DNA of 36,826 bases from Acetobacteraceae bacterium (GCA_021732665.1 JAKFUL010000041.1:1-36826); one strand, 5' to 3'. Positions 23,482 to 32,496 are shown, numbered from the stretch's first letter. Program-made: numbers and translations. Notes: generated by a model from the sequence alone, not told the origin.

Positions 23482-25770
23482 GTGAAAGCGATGATGACAG
23501 AACCCGTAATCGTGGCGGCCAAGCCGCATATCGTGCTGCTGAGCCCGGATGCGCCCGGCCCGCATGCCCCGTCCGGCGCGGGCTGGATGGCGCTGCGCCT
23601 CGCCCGGCGGCTGGTGGCCGAGGGGGCGAGGGTCGATCTGTTGGTGCCGCGCGAGGCGGTGTCGGACTGGCCGCATACCCATTGGTGGGATGTCTATGCC
23701 CAGGCGGGGATCGCGCTGCATATCCTGCCCTGGGCGGATGGGTCCGATGCCATGCTGGGCTATCGGGCGCTGGAATGGCTGCGCCACCGGCCGGCGCCTG
23801 CCTGCCTGCTGGCGCTGGACCATCGCGGGCTGTCCGGCTCGGCAGTTTTGGCCCGGCGCATCGGCCTGGCGCTGGAGGGTCTGCCGATCGGCCTGGTGGT
23901 GACCGGCGGGGATGGCTGGGCCGAGCCCGCGCCACGGCCCGTCTCCCCCACCCGCATGCTGCGCCGCCATCTCGAGCGCGAGGCGGCCCGCGAGGCGGAT
24001 TTCCTGCTCTTCGCCCATCCCGCCCTGGCGGCCTGGCACGCCGCCTCGGGGCTGCCGGAGAAGCCATCCCTGCTGCTGGCCGGTCTTGGCGAGGCGGGCT
24101 GGGCGGCCGCGGACGACACCCCTCGGCTGCGCCTGGCCGGCGGGCTGCGCGATGCGGGCGCCGCCCGGGAACTGGCCGCGCTGCTGCGCGCCCTGCCGGT
24201 GCCGTCCCGGCTGCGGCTGCCGCCGCCGCCGCCCAATCCGGATGGCCCGCAGGAGGACCCCCTGGCCGCGCTGGTGGCGGCGCTGGAGGGATCGGGGGTG
24301 ACGCTCTCGCTCGATCTCGCGACGCCCGATGTTTTCGCGCCCAGCCTGCTCGCCCCAGGCACCATCCTGCTGCTGCCCGACGCCAGCGCCGTCACCGCGC
24401 CGCTTGCCCTCGATGCCGCGGCGCTGGGGCTGGTGCCGTTGCCGCTGGATTGCGCGGCGGTGGCGGCGGCCCTGGCCGCGGCATGGGTGGCGCCCATGGC
24501 ACCGCAGGCCACGCCCGTCCTGCCCTTCCTGGCCAGGCAATCCGCCCCGCCGCCGGTCTGCCGCGCGCTGCCCGAGCCGCCGCCGCTGGTCTCCGTCTGC
24601 ATCTCGCATTTCAACCGCCCGACGCTGCTGGCGCAGACCATCGACAGCCTGCGGGCGCAGAGCTGGCCCGCGCTGGAGGTGGTGCTGGTGGATGATGCCA
24701 GCCCCTCGGCCGAGACCCAGGCATGGCTGGATGCGCAGGAGGCGGATTTTGCCGCTCGCGGCTGGCAAATCCTGCGCAACGAGACCGAGCAATGGCAATC
24801 CGTCAGCCGCAATCGCGCGGCCCGGGCCTGCCGCGGCGCCTTCATCCTGGTGATGGATGACGACAACCTGGCCCGACCGCATGAGGTGGAGACCATGCTG
24901 CGCGCCCTGCTGACCACCGGCGCCGACGCCGTGGGCGCGCTGCAGGCGCTGTTCGAGGGCGAGCACGATGCCCTGGCCGACGACCGGCCGGACAGGGTGG
25001 AATTCTTCCCCACCGGCGGCCCCGCCGATCTGGGGGTGGTGTGGAACGTCTTCGGCGATGTAAACGTGATGTTCCGGCGCGAGGCCTTCGAGGCCCTGGG
25101 TGGCTACACCTATGAGCGCGAATTGGGCTGCGAGGATTACGAGATCGGCGCCGCCCTGGCGCGCGATGGCCGCCGCCTGATCATCATCCCGGAGGCGCTC
25201 TACATGTACCGCTTCTCCAGCGTGAACATGGCGCGCGGGATGAGCAATGAGCGGCTCTACTGGAGTCATCGCCGCCCGCTGCGCCCGGCGCTGGAGGGGC
25301 TGGAGCCGGCATTGGCGCGACTTGTCGCCTTCACCCACGGCGCCGAGCACGCGCAGCAACAGCGAAATGGCTGGAGCTACTGGGCCGGCCGCCCGCTGAG
25401 CGCGCCGCTGCCGGAATTCGGCATCGACGAGGGCGCGGCCTGGGGTGCGGAATTCCGCTACCGCGCGGCCCTCCACGCCCTGCTGGCGGGCGGGGAGGGG
25501 GTGGCGCTGCGCTGGCTGCCCGCGATGATGCGGGCCGACCCGGATGACGCAAGGCTGCCCGGTTTGCTGGCGCGGGTGGCGTTGCGGCGGCCGATGGAGG
25601 GCGCAGTGCGCGCGGCGCTCTTCGCCGCCGACCGCCGCGATGGCTCCGGCCTGGCGGAGGAGGTGGCGCGCCAACTCCTGCGCCGCGGCAACATCGCCGC
25701 CGCGCGGGCATGGATCGCCCATGGCCTGCCCGAACTGGCCGATCTGCTGCCGGCGGATGGCACGCCATGA
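23482..25770 (+). CDS. large two-domain glycosyltransferase (GT4-like N-terminus, GT2 C-terminus)
   Basis: 762 residues from GTG 23482 (ATGs at 23491 and 23494 are possible). The first ~365 residues begin HIVLLSPDAPGPHAPSGAGWMALRLARRLVAEGARVDLLVP, like GT-B enzymes of the GT4 type, but the donor half is short. Residues ~371-600 are a GT-A/GT2 domain: VSVCISHFNRPTLLAQTIDSL, VVLVDDAS, and the acidic metal motif DDDN at D459-D461, then GGYTYERELGCEDYEIGAAL. A helical C-terminal tail follows. It diverges from the heptose operon and is coupled by ATGA to the next gene, so it probably transfers the operon's sugar to a glycan. Confidence 0.8.
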   Translation: MKAMMTEPVIVAAKPHIVLLSPDAPGPHAPSGAGWMALRLARRLVAEGARVDLLVPREAVSDWPHTHWWDVYAQAGIALHILPWADGSDAMLGYRALEWLRHRPAPACLLALDHRGLSGSAVLARRIGLALEGLPIGLVVTGGDGWAEPAPRPVSPTRMLRRHLEREAAREADFLLFAHPALAAWHAASGLPEKPSLLLAGLGEAGWAAADDTPRLRLAGGLRDAGAARELAALLRALPVPSRLRLPPPPPNPDGPQEDPLAALVAALEGSGVTLSLDLATPDVFAPSLLAPGTILLLPDASAVTAPLALDAAALGLVPLPLDCAAVAAALAAAWVAPMAPQATPVLPFLARQSAPPPVCRALPEPPPLVSVCISHFNRPTLLAQTIDSLRAQSWPALEVVLVDDASPSAETQAWLDAQEADFAARGWQILRNETEQWQSVSRNRAARACRGAFILVMDDDNLARPHEVETMLRALLTTGADAVGALQALFEGEHDALADDRPDRVEFFPTGGPADLGVVWNVFGDVNVMFRREAFEALGGYTYERELGCEDYEIGAALARDGRRLIIIPEALYMYRFSSVNMARGMSNERLYWSHRRPLRPALEGLEPALARLVAFTHGAEHAQQQRNGWSYWAGRPLSAPLPEFGIDEGAAWGAEFRYRAALHALLAGGEGVALRWLPAMMRADPDDARLPGLLARVALRRPMEGAVRAALFAADRRDGSGLAEEVARQLLRRGNIAAARAWIAHGLPELADLLPADGTP

Positions 25771-28124
25771 CGTATCACTGGCCCGGCCGGCCATTTTTCG
25801 GCCTGAAGCCCGACGCCGCGGCCGGGCATGCCGTGGTGCTCTCCTGGCATGTCGCGCCCGATCTCACCGCCATGCCCGGCCAGGACCGCATGCTGGCGAT
25901 CTGGGCCGAGCCGTTGCTGGATGCGCTGGCAGAGGTTTTTCCGCGGGTGACGCTGCTGATCCTGGCGCCCGAGGATTCCGGCCCGGCCGAGGCCCTGGCC
26001 GAGGCGCTGCGGCCGCGCGGCATCGGGCTGCATGTCGCGCGCGGCCTGGGCCCCATGGCCCGTGCGCTGGCGGTGGACCGGGCGCTGGAGGAGCTGGCGC
26101 CCGACATGGTGCATGCGCCTGAACGCGGCGGGCTGCTGGCCTGCGCCCTTGCCCGCCGGGCCGCCGGCCTCGCGCATCTCGACACGGTGATGCTGCTGCA
26201 TGCCCGCGGCCCCACCCTTTTCCAGATGGAGGAGCAGGCCTGTTTCATCGCCGACGCCCAGGCGCTGCGGCTGGACGAGATGGAACGCCAGGCGATGCGG
26301 CTCGCCGATGCCGTGCTGGCGAGCGGCGCCGAGGTGGCGCGGGCGATCGCGGCCGGGCCGCAGGCTCCGGCGCTGCACGGGGTGGGGCCGCTGGTCTGGC
26401 CCGCCCCCGCCCGGCCGCCCGCGCCGCTGAATGAGCTGGTCTTTCCCCTGCCATTGGGCAGCGAGGCCGGGCTGGAATTCGCCGTGGCGGCGCTGGCGCG
26501 GGCTTCGGCGCGGCGGCCCTTCCCGCTGCCCGTCACCTTCCTGGGCCAGCCCGATGCGGTGACGCTGGGCGACGCGGCGCAGGCCCTGGCACGGCTGGGC
26601 GAGCATCTGGACTGGCGGGTGGCGGCGCTGGAGAGCCCGCAGCAGGCGCTGCAATACCTGGCCGCGCCGGGAAGGCTGGCCCTGTTCACCGCGGCCCGCG
26701 CCACGCCGCCGGAATGGCTGGAATTCTGCGGCGCCGCCGGCATTCCGGCGCTGGCCACGGAGAACCACGTGACCGCCCGGGCAGCACGGCGCTGGCCATG
26801 CATCCATGTGGTGGCGCGGGCCGAGCGGCCCTTCGCCGCCGCGCTGGAGGCGCTGCCCTGCCTGCCGGAGGCCGCGCCGCCCGCGCTACAGGCAGCTTCG
26901 CGGCTGGGGCAGCCGCCCTCCCTCACGGGCTGGCGGCGCCCGGCCGCCGCGGCCCTCGCGCTGCTGTCCGAGCCCGCATCGCCGGACCTTACCCTGTTCT
27001 GCCCGCCGCGCGGCGGGCTGCTGGACAGCCTGGCGGCGCAATCCCTGGCCTGCTTCGCCACCACCATCCTGCTGGCCGAGGGCGAGGCGCCGCCGCAGCC
27101 CGAGCGCCCGCCGGGCCGCCCGGTGCGGATCGAGAGCGCGGCGCTGCCCGAGGCCCTGGCCGCCTGCACCACCCGCTACGCGGTCCTCGTCGGCGGGGCG
27201 CATCGGCTGCGGCCGGGCGCGTTGCTGGCGCTGCGTCGCGCGGCCCTCGCCACCGGCGCCCCGGCCATCGCCGCCTGGGACAGCGCGAGCATGCCTTTGG
27301 GCGGCGGTGCGGACCTCGCGCTGCTGCGCCCGGGCGCCACCATCGGCCATCTGGTCTTGCTCGACCTGACGGCGCTGCGCGCAGGGGGTGGCGGCTGCCT
27401 TGCCCTGGCCGGCACCCCCGCCTTCGCCGGCGCCCTGGCCGAGGAGAGCGACGGCGTGCGCATGCTGCCCGAGATTCTCGCCGATGCCGCCACCCCGCCG
27501 CCCCGGCCCGATGCGCCCGCCCTGGCCGGGCTGCCGCCCCGGCTGCGCGGGGTGGCGGGCATGGCGCTGCATTATGCCGGCCTGGTCGTGCCGCCACGGG
27601 AAGCGCGCGAGCCCGACATCCCCGCCGCCATGGCCGTGGCCAATCGCGACAGCGCGCATTACCGCAAGCTCATGGCCCGGCTGATGGAGCGCGCCGGCCA
27701 GCCCGAGGCGGCGGCGCAGGCCTGGGCGGCGCTGGTCGCCCGGGGCGAGGCCGACGCCGAGGTCTGGGAGAGACATGCCGGCCACGCCATGCGCCGGCAT
27801 GGCCATATCGCCGAATTCGAGGCTTTCCGGGCCCATGTCGAACGCCATGGACCCGGCGATTTGGCGGAGGGCATGGTGGCGCGGGCGGCGGCGCTGCGGC
27901 GCGAGGGGAAGGCCCGGGAGGGTTTCGCGCTGCTGCTGGGGCTGGCGCCGGCCTTGCAGCGCGATGCGGTTTTCATCGCCGCCCTGGCCGCAGGCTTCGC
28001 CGGCCTGCCGCCAGCAGAGCGTTCTGCCGTCGTCTGGCCGATACTCGAGCCGACGCCCGGGCAGGCCCTGCAACAGGCCCTGGCGGCGCATGGCCTGGCC
28101 GGGGTCGGGGAGGCGGCACCATGA
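25767..28124 (+). CDS. large glycosyltransferase-like protein without the GT2 acidic motif, with helical C-terminus
   Basis: 785 residues from the ATG at 25767 (overlaps the previous stop). Residues ~15-400 look GT4-like (VVLSWHVAPDLTAMPGQDRMLAIWAEPLLDAL, PDMVHAPERGGLLACALARRAA). Residues ~420-580 mirror the GT2 domain of the upstream gene. AVLVGGAHRLRPGALLALRRAALATGA aligns with ILVMDDDNLARPHEVETMLRALLTTGA, but GGAH replaces the DDDN metal site. Residues ~620-760 are TPR-like helices (KLMARLMERAGQPEAAAQAWAALVARGEADAEVWERH). It is probably a degenerate partner or a scaffold for the upstream enzyme. I cannot assign a reaction. Confidence 0.65.
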   Translation: MTYHWPGRPFFGLKPDAAAGHAVVLSWHVAPDLTAMPGQDRMLAIWAEPLLDALAEVFPRVTLLILAPEDSGPAEALAEALRPRGIGLHVARGLGPMARALAVDRALEELAPDMVHAPERGGLLACALARRAAGLAHLDTVMLLHARGPTLFQMEEQACFIADAQALRLDEMERQAMRLADAVLASGAEVARAIAAGPQAPALHGVGPLVWPAPARPPAPLNELVFPLPLGSEAGLEFAVAALARASARRPFPLPVTFLGQPDAVTLGDAAQALARLGEHLDWRVAALESPQQALQYLAAPGRLALFTAARATPPEWLEFCGAAGIPALATENHVTARAARRWPCIHVVARAERPFAAALEALPCLPEAAPPALQAASRLGQPPSLTGWRRPAAAALALLSEPASPDLTLFCPPRGGLLDSLAAQSLACFATTILLAEGEAPPQPERPPGRPVRIESAALPEALAACTTRYAVLVGGAHRLRPGALLALRRAALATGAPAIAAWDSASMPLGGGADLALLRPGATIGHLVLLDLTALRAGGGGCLALAGTPAFAGALAEESDGVRMLPEILADAATPPPRPDAPALAGLPPRLRGVAGMALHYAGLVVPPREAREPDIPAAMAVANRDSAHYRKLMARLMERAGQPEAAAQAWAALVARGEADAEVWERHAGHAMRRHGHIAEFEAFRAHVERHGPGDLAEGMVARAAALRREGKAREGFALLLGLAPALQRDAVFIAALAAGFAGLPPAERSAVVWPILEPTPGQALQQALAAHGLAGVGEAAP

Positions 28125-28804
28125 GCCAGGCGCCTGCGGCGAGCCTGGCGGAATGGCTGGGCATCCACGCGCCGGGGCGCAGCTACATCCAGCTCGGCGG
28201 GCTGGGCAACCCGCTGCTGGAGCATGGCCAGATCGCCCTGCGGGCCGGCGCCATTCGCGCCCTGCAGATCGAGACCATCCCCCTGCCCGACAGCCGATGG
28301 GCACCGCTGCGCGCGGCCTGCGCGGAATTCGGCGAGGCTTTCTCCGGCCTCACCCTGGACCCCGCCGATGGCCATGCCATGCTCCGGCAGGTGCCGCGGG
28401 CCGATATCGTCCACGTCACCCAGCTGTTTCATGAGCGCGACCCCTATGTCGTGCTGGAACGGCTGGATCGGCACGCCAGGCGCTTCCTGGCCGTCACCAC
28501 GATGCGCATGCCGGTGGGGCCCGAGGGGCTGGCTGAGGATGACGCGGTGCCCGGCTTCCTGCCCGCTGACCCACGGATGGAAGCGGTGCGGCGGCTGATG
28601 GCGGCGCGCGGCGCCGTGCTGGAGCAGTTTCTCCGCCCGCCCGATCTCGTCCTGGCCAATGGCATGGCGGCCTGGGGCGGCATGTGGAACTGGTTCATGA
28701 CCGAGGCGGTGTGGCGGCGGCTGATCGGCCATTTCGGCTGGCGGGTGACGCATGCGTTTCCCAGCTGGGGCGACCTCGGCATCACGCTGCTGGCGGAGCG
28801 TTAG
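28121..28804 (+). CDS. unrecognised protein, last gene of the glycosyltransferase operon
   Basis: 227 residues from the ATG at 28121, overlapping the upstream stop (ATGA). I do not recognise the family with certainty. The start SYIQLGGLGNPLLEHGQIALRAGAIRALQIETIPLP, and the later ADIVHVTQLFHERDPYVVLERLDRHARRFLAVTTMRMP, have the look of a class I methyltransferase or sugar-modifying enzyme, but no clear SAM motif is seen. The C-terminus is rich in Trp and Gly (MAAWGGMWNWFMTEAVWRRLIGHFGWRVTHAFPSWGD). No signal peptide or membrane segment. Its stop overlaps the end of the metallo-beta-lactamase pseudogene on the other strand. Confidence 0.7.
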   Translation: MSQAPAASLAEWLGIHAPGRSYIQLGGLGNPLLEHGQIALRAGAIRALQIETIPLPDSRWAPLRAACAEFGEAFSGLTLDPADGHAMLRQVPRADIVHVTQLFHERDPYVVLERLDRHARRFLAVTTMRMPVGPEGLAEDDAVPGFLPADPRMEAVRRLMAARGAVLEQFLRPPDLVLANGMAAWGGMWNWFMTEAVWRRLIGHFGWRVTHAFPSWGDLGITLLAER

Positions 28805-29313
28805 CGCGGCAGCTCCCGCACCCCCGCCGGCCCGATGCCGAAGGCCATCCGGTCCGCGCCCACCACCGGTGGCCCGGCATAGGTGGTGCGGTTACGGCGG
28901 CACCACCAGGTCGTTCAGCAGCATGAGGTGGCAATAGACCGCGAGCCTGGGCGCGGCCTGGGTGAAGATCTCTCCGGCCTGCTCAGGTGTCGTGTGATGG
29001 TCGAGGATGTCGCACCAGCTGGATGAACGGGCCAGCAGTTCCGGCCGTGCCGCCGCGGCCTGGTGGACCGGCAGGTCGGTGCCCCGGGCGTGGCGCAGCA
29101 GGTTGGTCGAGGGCCGGGTGTCGCCCGAGATCACCACCGAATGTCCGGCATGCTCCACCTTGAAGCCGAAGCTGGGGTGGATCAGGTCGCCATGATCGAC
29201 CTCGAAGGCGATCACCCGCACGCCGCGGCCCTCCCTCAGGCGCCGATGCGGCGGATTTTCGGGCTGGTCAGGTTCTGCCCGGCGGCGGTGTCGCATGAGG
29301 TGGGGGCCTTCGC
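28801..29313 (-). pseudogene. metallo-beta-lactamase-fold hydrolase remnant, N-truncated and frameshifted
   Basis: The middle of this stretch reads as the C-terminal half of an MBL-fold hydrolase: VIAFEVDHGDLIHPSFGF...SGDTRPSTNLLRHARGTDL, then ILDHHTTPEQAGEIF and LAVYCHLMLLNDLVVPP (about 29215 down to 28892). The frame then meets a stop, while RTTYAGPPVVGADRMAFGIGP continues in another frame to a TAA at 28801-28803. Upstream, GQNLTSPKIRRIGA is in yet another frame. The N-terminal metal motif HxHxDH is absent. It lies just after biuH on the same strand, so it may be a decayed member of that catabolic unit. Confidence 0.7.
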
Positions 29314-29991
29314 TTAGGGCAGGGCGCCGATCAGCACATCCGCCTGGCTCACCGTGCCGAACACGCCCCCCTGCATCTTCACCATCTTGATCGCCGCCGC
29401 GTGGTTGCCCGCATCCGTCGCCCCGCAGCAATCCTCCAGGATCAGGCATTCGAAGCCGCGGTCATTCGCCTCGCGCATCGTGGTGTGGACGCAGACATCG
29501 GTGGTGATCCCGGTCAGCACCAGGTTGCGGATGCCCCGCGTGCGCAGGATCAGCTCCAGGTCGGTGGCGCAGAAGCTGCCCTTGCCCGGCTTGTCGATCA
29601 CCGTCTCGCCCGGCAGCGGCGCCAGTTCCTCGATGATCTCCCAGCCCGGCTCGCCGCGCACCAGGATCTTCCCGCAAGGCCCAGGGTCGCCGATCCCCGC
29701 GCCGATCTGCTGCGAACGCCAGCGCTTGTTGGCCGGCAGGTCCGACAGGTCGGGCCGGTGCCCCTCCCGCGTGTGGATCACCCAAAACCCCTTCGCCCGC
29801 ATCGCCGCCAGCACCCGCTGGATCGGCTCGATCGGCGCCCGGGTCAGCGACAAATCATAGCCCATCGCATCCACATACCCGCCCTTCCCACAGAAATCGG
29901 TCTGCATGTCGATGACGATCAGCGCGGTGTTGTCCGGCGTCAGCGCGCCGTCGAAGGGCCAGGGATACGGGTCGGCGGGAATGGTGGGCAT
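29314..29991 (-). CDS. biuH: isochorismatase-family cysteine amidohydrolase, biuret hydrolase-like
   Basis: 225 residues from the ATG at 29991, fixed by GGAGGA 7 nt upstream. The sequence is strikingly like biuret amidohydrolase BiuH as I recall it from Rhizobium: [63 protein letters not shown] block, then [18 protein letters not shown]. The catalytic triad is intact: D in IDMQTD, K in DKPGKGSF, C in [11 protein letters not shown]. BiuH turns biuret into allophanate and ammonia; guanylurea hydrolase and ureidoacrylate hydrolase are relatives. It is divergent from the ABC/nitrile hydratase operon with a shared dyad, suggesting joint control. Confidence 0.85.
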   Translation of the reverse strand: MPTIPADPYPWPFDGALTPDNTALIVIDMQTDFCGKGGYVDAMGYDLSLTRAPIEPIQRVLAAMRAKGFWVIHTREGHRPDLSDLPANKRWRSQQIGAGIGDPGPCGKILVRGEPGWEIIEELAPLPGETVIDKPGKGSFCATDLELILRTRGIRNLVLTGITTDVCVHTTMREANDRGFECLILEDCCGATDAGNHAAAIKMVKMQGGVFGTVSQADVLIGALP

Positions 29992-30016
29992 GATCGGTTC
30001 CTCCGGCCGAGGTGAA

Positions 30017-30048
30017 GCAAGCGCCGTGCCCGCTGGCATCGCGCTTGC
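30017..30048. promoter_or_regulatory. 32-bp dyad in the biuH / ABC-nitrile hydratase divergent region
   Basis: GCAAGCGC (30017-30024) and GCGCTTGC (30041-30048) are perfect inverted repeats. Within them TGCC (30027-30030) and GGCA (30035-30038) pair about the same centre, so 12 of 14 arm positions match. It lies 26 nt upstream of the biuH ATG and before the likely permease start. A second dyad, CGCGCC-AC-GGCGCG, sits at 30070-30083. These are strong candidates for a shared operator. Confidence 0.55.
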
Positions 30049-30115
30049 AGGACCAAGGGCCAAACCCCCCGCGCCACGGCGCGATGCGTGGTTCTTGGGC
30101 AGGGGCGCGGCAGAG

Positions 30116-30883
30116 GTGCAACAGAATTCGGCATGGCAGAGGGCGGCCTGGATGGCGCTGGGGCCCTTGGCGCTGTTCTGCGTCTGGTGGCTGGTGAACC
30201 ATTTTGCCCTGGTGACGCCCCGCCTCCTGCCTTCGCCGGTGCGCACGCTGCAATCGGTCTGGACCAACACGCTCTCGGGCGGGATGGGGCTGGATTTCTG
30301 GCACACGCTCTCGCGCACCTTGCAGGCCTTCGGCATTGCGGCCTTGTTCGGCGTGCCCATCGGCATCGTCATCGGCGCGTCCGAAAAATTCTACCGCTCG
30401 GTGGAATTCCTGATCGACTTCTTCCGCTCGACGCCGGCGACCGCGATGTTCCCGCTGTTCATGATCATCTTCGGGCTGGGGGATTTCTCCAAGATCGCCA
30501 TCGCCGCCTTCGCCGCCTGGCTGGTGGTGCTGTTCAACGTCGCCTATGGCGTGATGAATGCGCGCCGCACGCGGATCATGGCCGCGCGCGTCATGGGCGC
30601 CTCCCGCCTGCGCGTCTTCTCCGACGTGATGTTCTTCGAATGCCTTCCGGCCACCTTCGTCGGCCTGCGCACGGCGGTGTCGCTTGCCCTGGTGGTGATC
30701 GTGGTCGCCGAAATGTTCATCGGCGGCGATGACGGGTTGGGCAAGCGCATCATCGACAGCCAGATCACCTTCGACCTGCCGCAGCTCTACGGCACCATCC
30801 TGGTCTCCGGGGTGATGGGCTATGGGCTGAACCTGATCTTCCTCACCCTCGAAACCCGGCTGGTGCATTGGTCCGGCCGATGA
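30116..30883 (+). CDS. ABC transporter permease (NitT/TauT/SsuC type)
   Basis: 255 residues from the GTG at 30116. The frame is open further upstream (e.g. GTG 30026), but those residues are proline/arginine-rich, would cover the dyads and exceed the family length. Six or so hydrophobic helices start with [18 protein letters not shown]; the EAA loop reads [30 protein letters not shown], and the end is [33 protein letters not shown]. It forms the membrane channel for the binding protein encoded 13 nt downstream. No ATPase gene follows, so a shared or distant ATPase must serve it. Start uncertain. Confidence 0.85.
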   Translation: MQQNSAWQRAAWMALGPLALFCVWWLVNHFALVTPRLLPSPVRTLQSVWTNTLSGGMGLDFWHTLSRTLQAFGIAALFGVPIGIVIGASEKFYRSVEFLIDFFRSTPATAMFPLFMIIFGLGDFSKIAIAAFAAWLVVLFNVAYGVMNARRTRIMAARVMGASRLRVFSDVMFFECLPATFVGLRTAVSLALVVIVVAEMFIGGDDGLGKRIIDSQITFDLPQLYGTILVSGVMGYGLNLIFLTLETRLVHWSGR

Positions 30884-30896
30884 TGGAGTTTTGCGC

Positions 30897-31865
30897 ATGA
30901 TCGACCGCCGATTGCTGCTCGCCGGCCTGGCCTCCCCCGCCTTCGCGCAGAACAGGCGCGAGAAGGTCACCATCTCCTGGCTGCCGATCATGCAGACCAT
31001 GGCGTTCTACGTGGCGCAGGAGGAGAGGCTGTTCGAGGCCGCCGGCATCGAGGTCGAGGCCGCGCGCTTCCAGGCCCCGAACCAGATCATCGACAGCCTG
31101 GTCGCCAACCGCGCCGAGGTCGGCGCGCCGGGTGCCGCCGCCGGCATTTCCGTCCTCGCCGAGGCGCAATTCCCCGGCACCTTCAAGGTCTTCGGACTGC
31201 AGGGCGGCGGCATCGCTGTGAACCGGATCAATGACGGGCTGATCGTCGCCAACAACTCGACCATCCGTGGTTTCGCCGATCTGCGCGGGAAAACGCTGGG
31301 GCATCTGCCGGGCATCCAGTGGCGCACCATTTCCCGCCACATGGTCCGCCGCGCCGGCCTCAACCCCGATGGCGATGTGCGGCTGGTGGAGATGGCGGTG
31401 GGGCTGCAGGTCCAGGCCGTCATCGCCGGCACGGTCGATGCCACGCTCTCGCTCGAACCGGTGGGCTCGATCGCCGTCGCCCTGGGCGAGGCCCGGCGCG
31501 CCATGACCAACCCCGTGGCCAGCGTGATCGCCGACCCGTTCTATTCCGGCTGCTCCCTGCTCACGACGAAATTCATCCGCGAGCGCCCGGCGGTGGCCAA
31601 GCGGGTGGTCGAGGTGCTGGACGAAGCCACCCGCCTGGCCGAGACGCAATACACCCGCCTGCGCGCCATCCTGCCGCGCTGGACGGCGGTGAGCGCGGCA
31701 CAGGTGGAGGTCGTGGCCCAGCCCTATCTGCGCGCCTGGCGCGACCTGAACGAGACCGACCTCAACTCCTATCAGGCGCTGGTCGATGTCTTCTCATCGG
31801 AAGGCGTGCTGCGCGCGCCGATGCGTGTCAGCGACATCATCCTCAAGCCGGGCGACCTCGCATGA
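30897..31865 (+). CDS. ABC transporter substrate-binding protein (NMT1/SsuA-like)
   Basis: 322 residues from the ATG at 30897, 8 nt after GGAG; TTG 30891 is less likely. A short signal peptide, MIDRRLLLAGLASPAFA, ends before QNRREKVTISWLPIMQTMAFYVAQEERLFEAAGIEVE, the usual start of periplasmic NitT/TauT-type binding proteins. It captures a small substrate for the upstream permease. The stop overlaps the first nitrile hydratase gene by 4 nt, so transport and hydratase are co-translated. This makes a nitrile, cyanamide-like or related compound the likely ligand (inference). Confidence 0.88.
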   Translation: MIDRRLLLAGLASPAFAQNRREKVTISWLPIMQTMAFYVAQEERLFEAAGIEVEAARFQAPNQIIDSLVANRAEVGAPGAAAGISVLAEAQFPGTFKVFGLQGGGIAVNRINDGLIVANNSTIRGFADLRGKTLGHLPGIQWRTISRHMVRRAGLNPDGDVRLVEMAVGLQVQAVIAGTVDATLSLEPVGSIAVALGEARRAMTNPVASVIADPFYSGCSLLTTKFIRERPAVAKRVVEVLDEATRLAETQYTRLRAILPRWTAVSAAQVEVVAQPYLRAWRDLNETDLNSYQALVDVFSSEGVLRAPMRVSDIILKPGDLA

Positions 31866-32212
31866 GCGAACCGCCCTTCCGCGGCTATCACGACATTGGC
31901 GGCCGCCCCGCCGGCCCGGTCGCCTGCGTGGAAAAGCCGTTCGACGACTGGCAGAAACTGTCGGAGGCGATCCGCGGTGCCATGGACGCGCAGCACCAGA
32001 TCGTCTCGCTGGACGAAATCCGCCGCGTCTTCGAAAGCTTTGGCGAGCCGCTTTACGAGACGCTGGGTTTCTATGAGCGTCGGGCCGAAGCCTTGAGCAT
32101 TCTCCTCGCGGAAAAGGGCGTGGTTTCCCTGCCCGACATCCATGCCCGCATGGAGGCCATCGCCGCCGCCCGTGGCCAGCGCGTGGACCACACCGAAAAA
32201 ACCGTCACCTGA
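31862..32212 (+). CDS. nitrile hydratase beta subunit, N-terminal half as a separate protein
   Basis: 116 residues, ATG overlapping the binding-protein stop. YHDIGGRPAGPV (residues 9-20) is the beta-subunit N-terminal signature, and LYETLGFYERRAEALSILLAEKGVV (about 64-88) matches the region with the arginine that hydrogen-bonds the oxidised active-site cysteines (R73 in FYER). The C-terminal SH3-like half is the next gene. This split beta is the arrangement of thiocyanate hydrolase and of toyocamycin nitrile hydratase. An alternative reading is the small nitrile-hydratase activator, which is homologous to this half. Confidence 0.82.
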   Translation: MSEPPFRGYHDIGGRPAGPVACVEKPFDDWQKLSEAIRGAMDAQHQIVSLDEIRRVFESFGEPLYETLGFYERRAEALSILLAEKGVVSLPDIHARMEAIAAARGQRVDHTEKTVT

Positions 32213-32496
32213 TGCCCCGCTTCGCCCCCGGCGACGCGGTCCGCATCCGCGACAACCACACCCCAGGCCATGTCCGCATCCCGTTCTTCGTGCGGCATCA
32301 GCAGGCGATCATCGAGCGCTACTGCGGCGCCTTTCGCAACCCTGAGGACCTGGCCTATGGCGACCGCCATGGCCCGACCATCGACCTCTACCGCGTCCAC
32401 ATCGCGCAGGCCGCGCTATGGCCCGACTACACCGGCGCGGCCCACGACACGCTGGAAATCGAGGTCTACGACCATTGGCTGGACCCGGCGGCATGA
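32212..32496 (+). CDS. nitrile hydratase beta subunit, C-terminal half as a separate protein
   Basis: 94 residues, sharing one base with the previous stop (TGATG). RFAPGDAVRIRDNHTPGHVRIPFFVRHQQAIIERYCG is the SH3-like C-terminal domain of NHase beta subunits. R28 in FFVRH matches the second active-site arginine, and LYRVHIAQAALWPDY...EIEVYDHWLDPA closes the domain. It would assemble with the N-half and alpha proteins. Its stop overlaps the alpha start (ATGA), giving strict co-translation and presumably fixed stoichiometry. Confidence 0.87.
   Translation: MPRFAPGDAVRIRDNHTPGHVRIPFFVRHQQAIIERYCGAFRNPEDLAYGDRHGPTIDLYRVHIAQAALWPDYTGAAHDTLEIEVYDHWLDPAA

Noticed and set aside
23398..25794. A ~798-codon open frame on the minus strand opposite the GT4/GT2 gene
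   Set aside because: Composition is repetitive Arg/Gln/Gly/His with no domain motif, typical of antisense frames in GC-rich DNA; the plus-strand protein has clear glycosyltransferase motifs.
29906..30115. Longer N-terminus for the ABC permease reaching into biuH
   Set aside because: It would overlap the divergent biuH start and both dyads, is not membrane-like, and exceeds the usual permease length; start 30026 remains possible.
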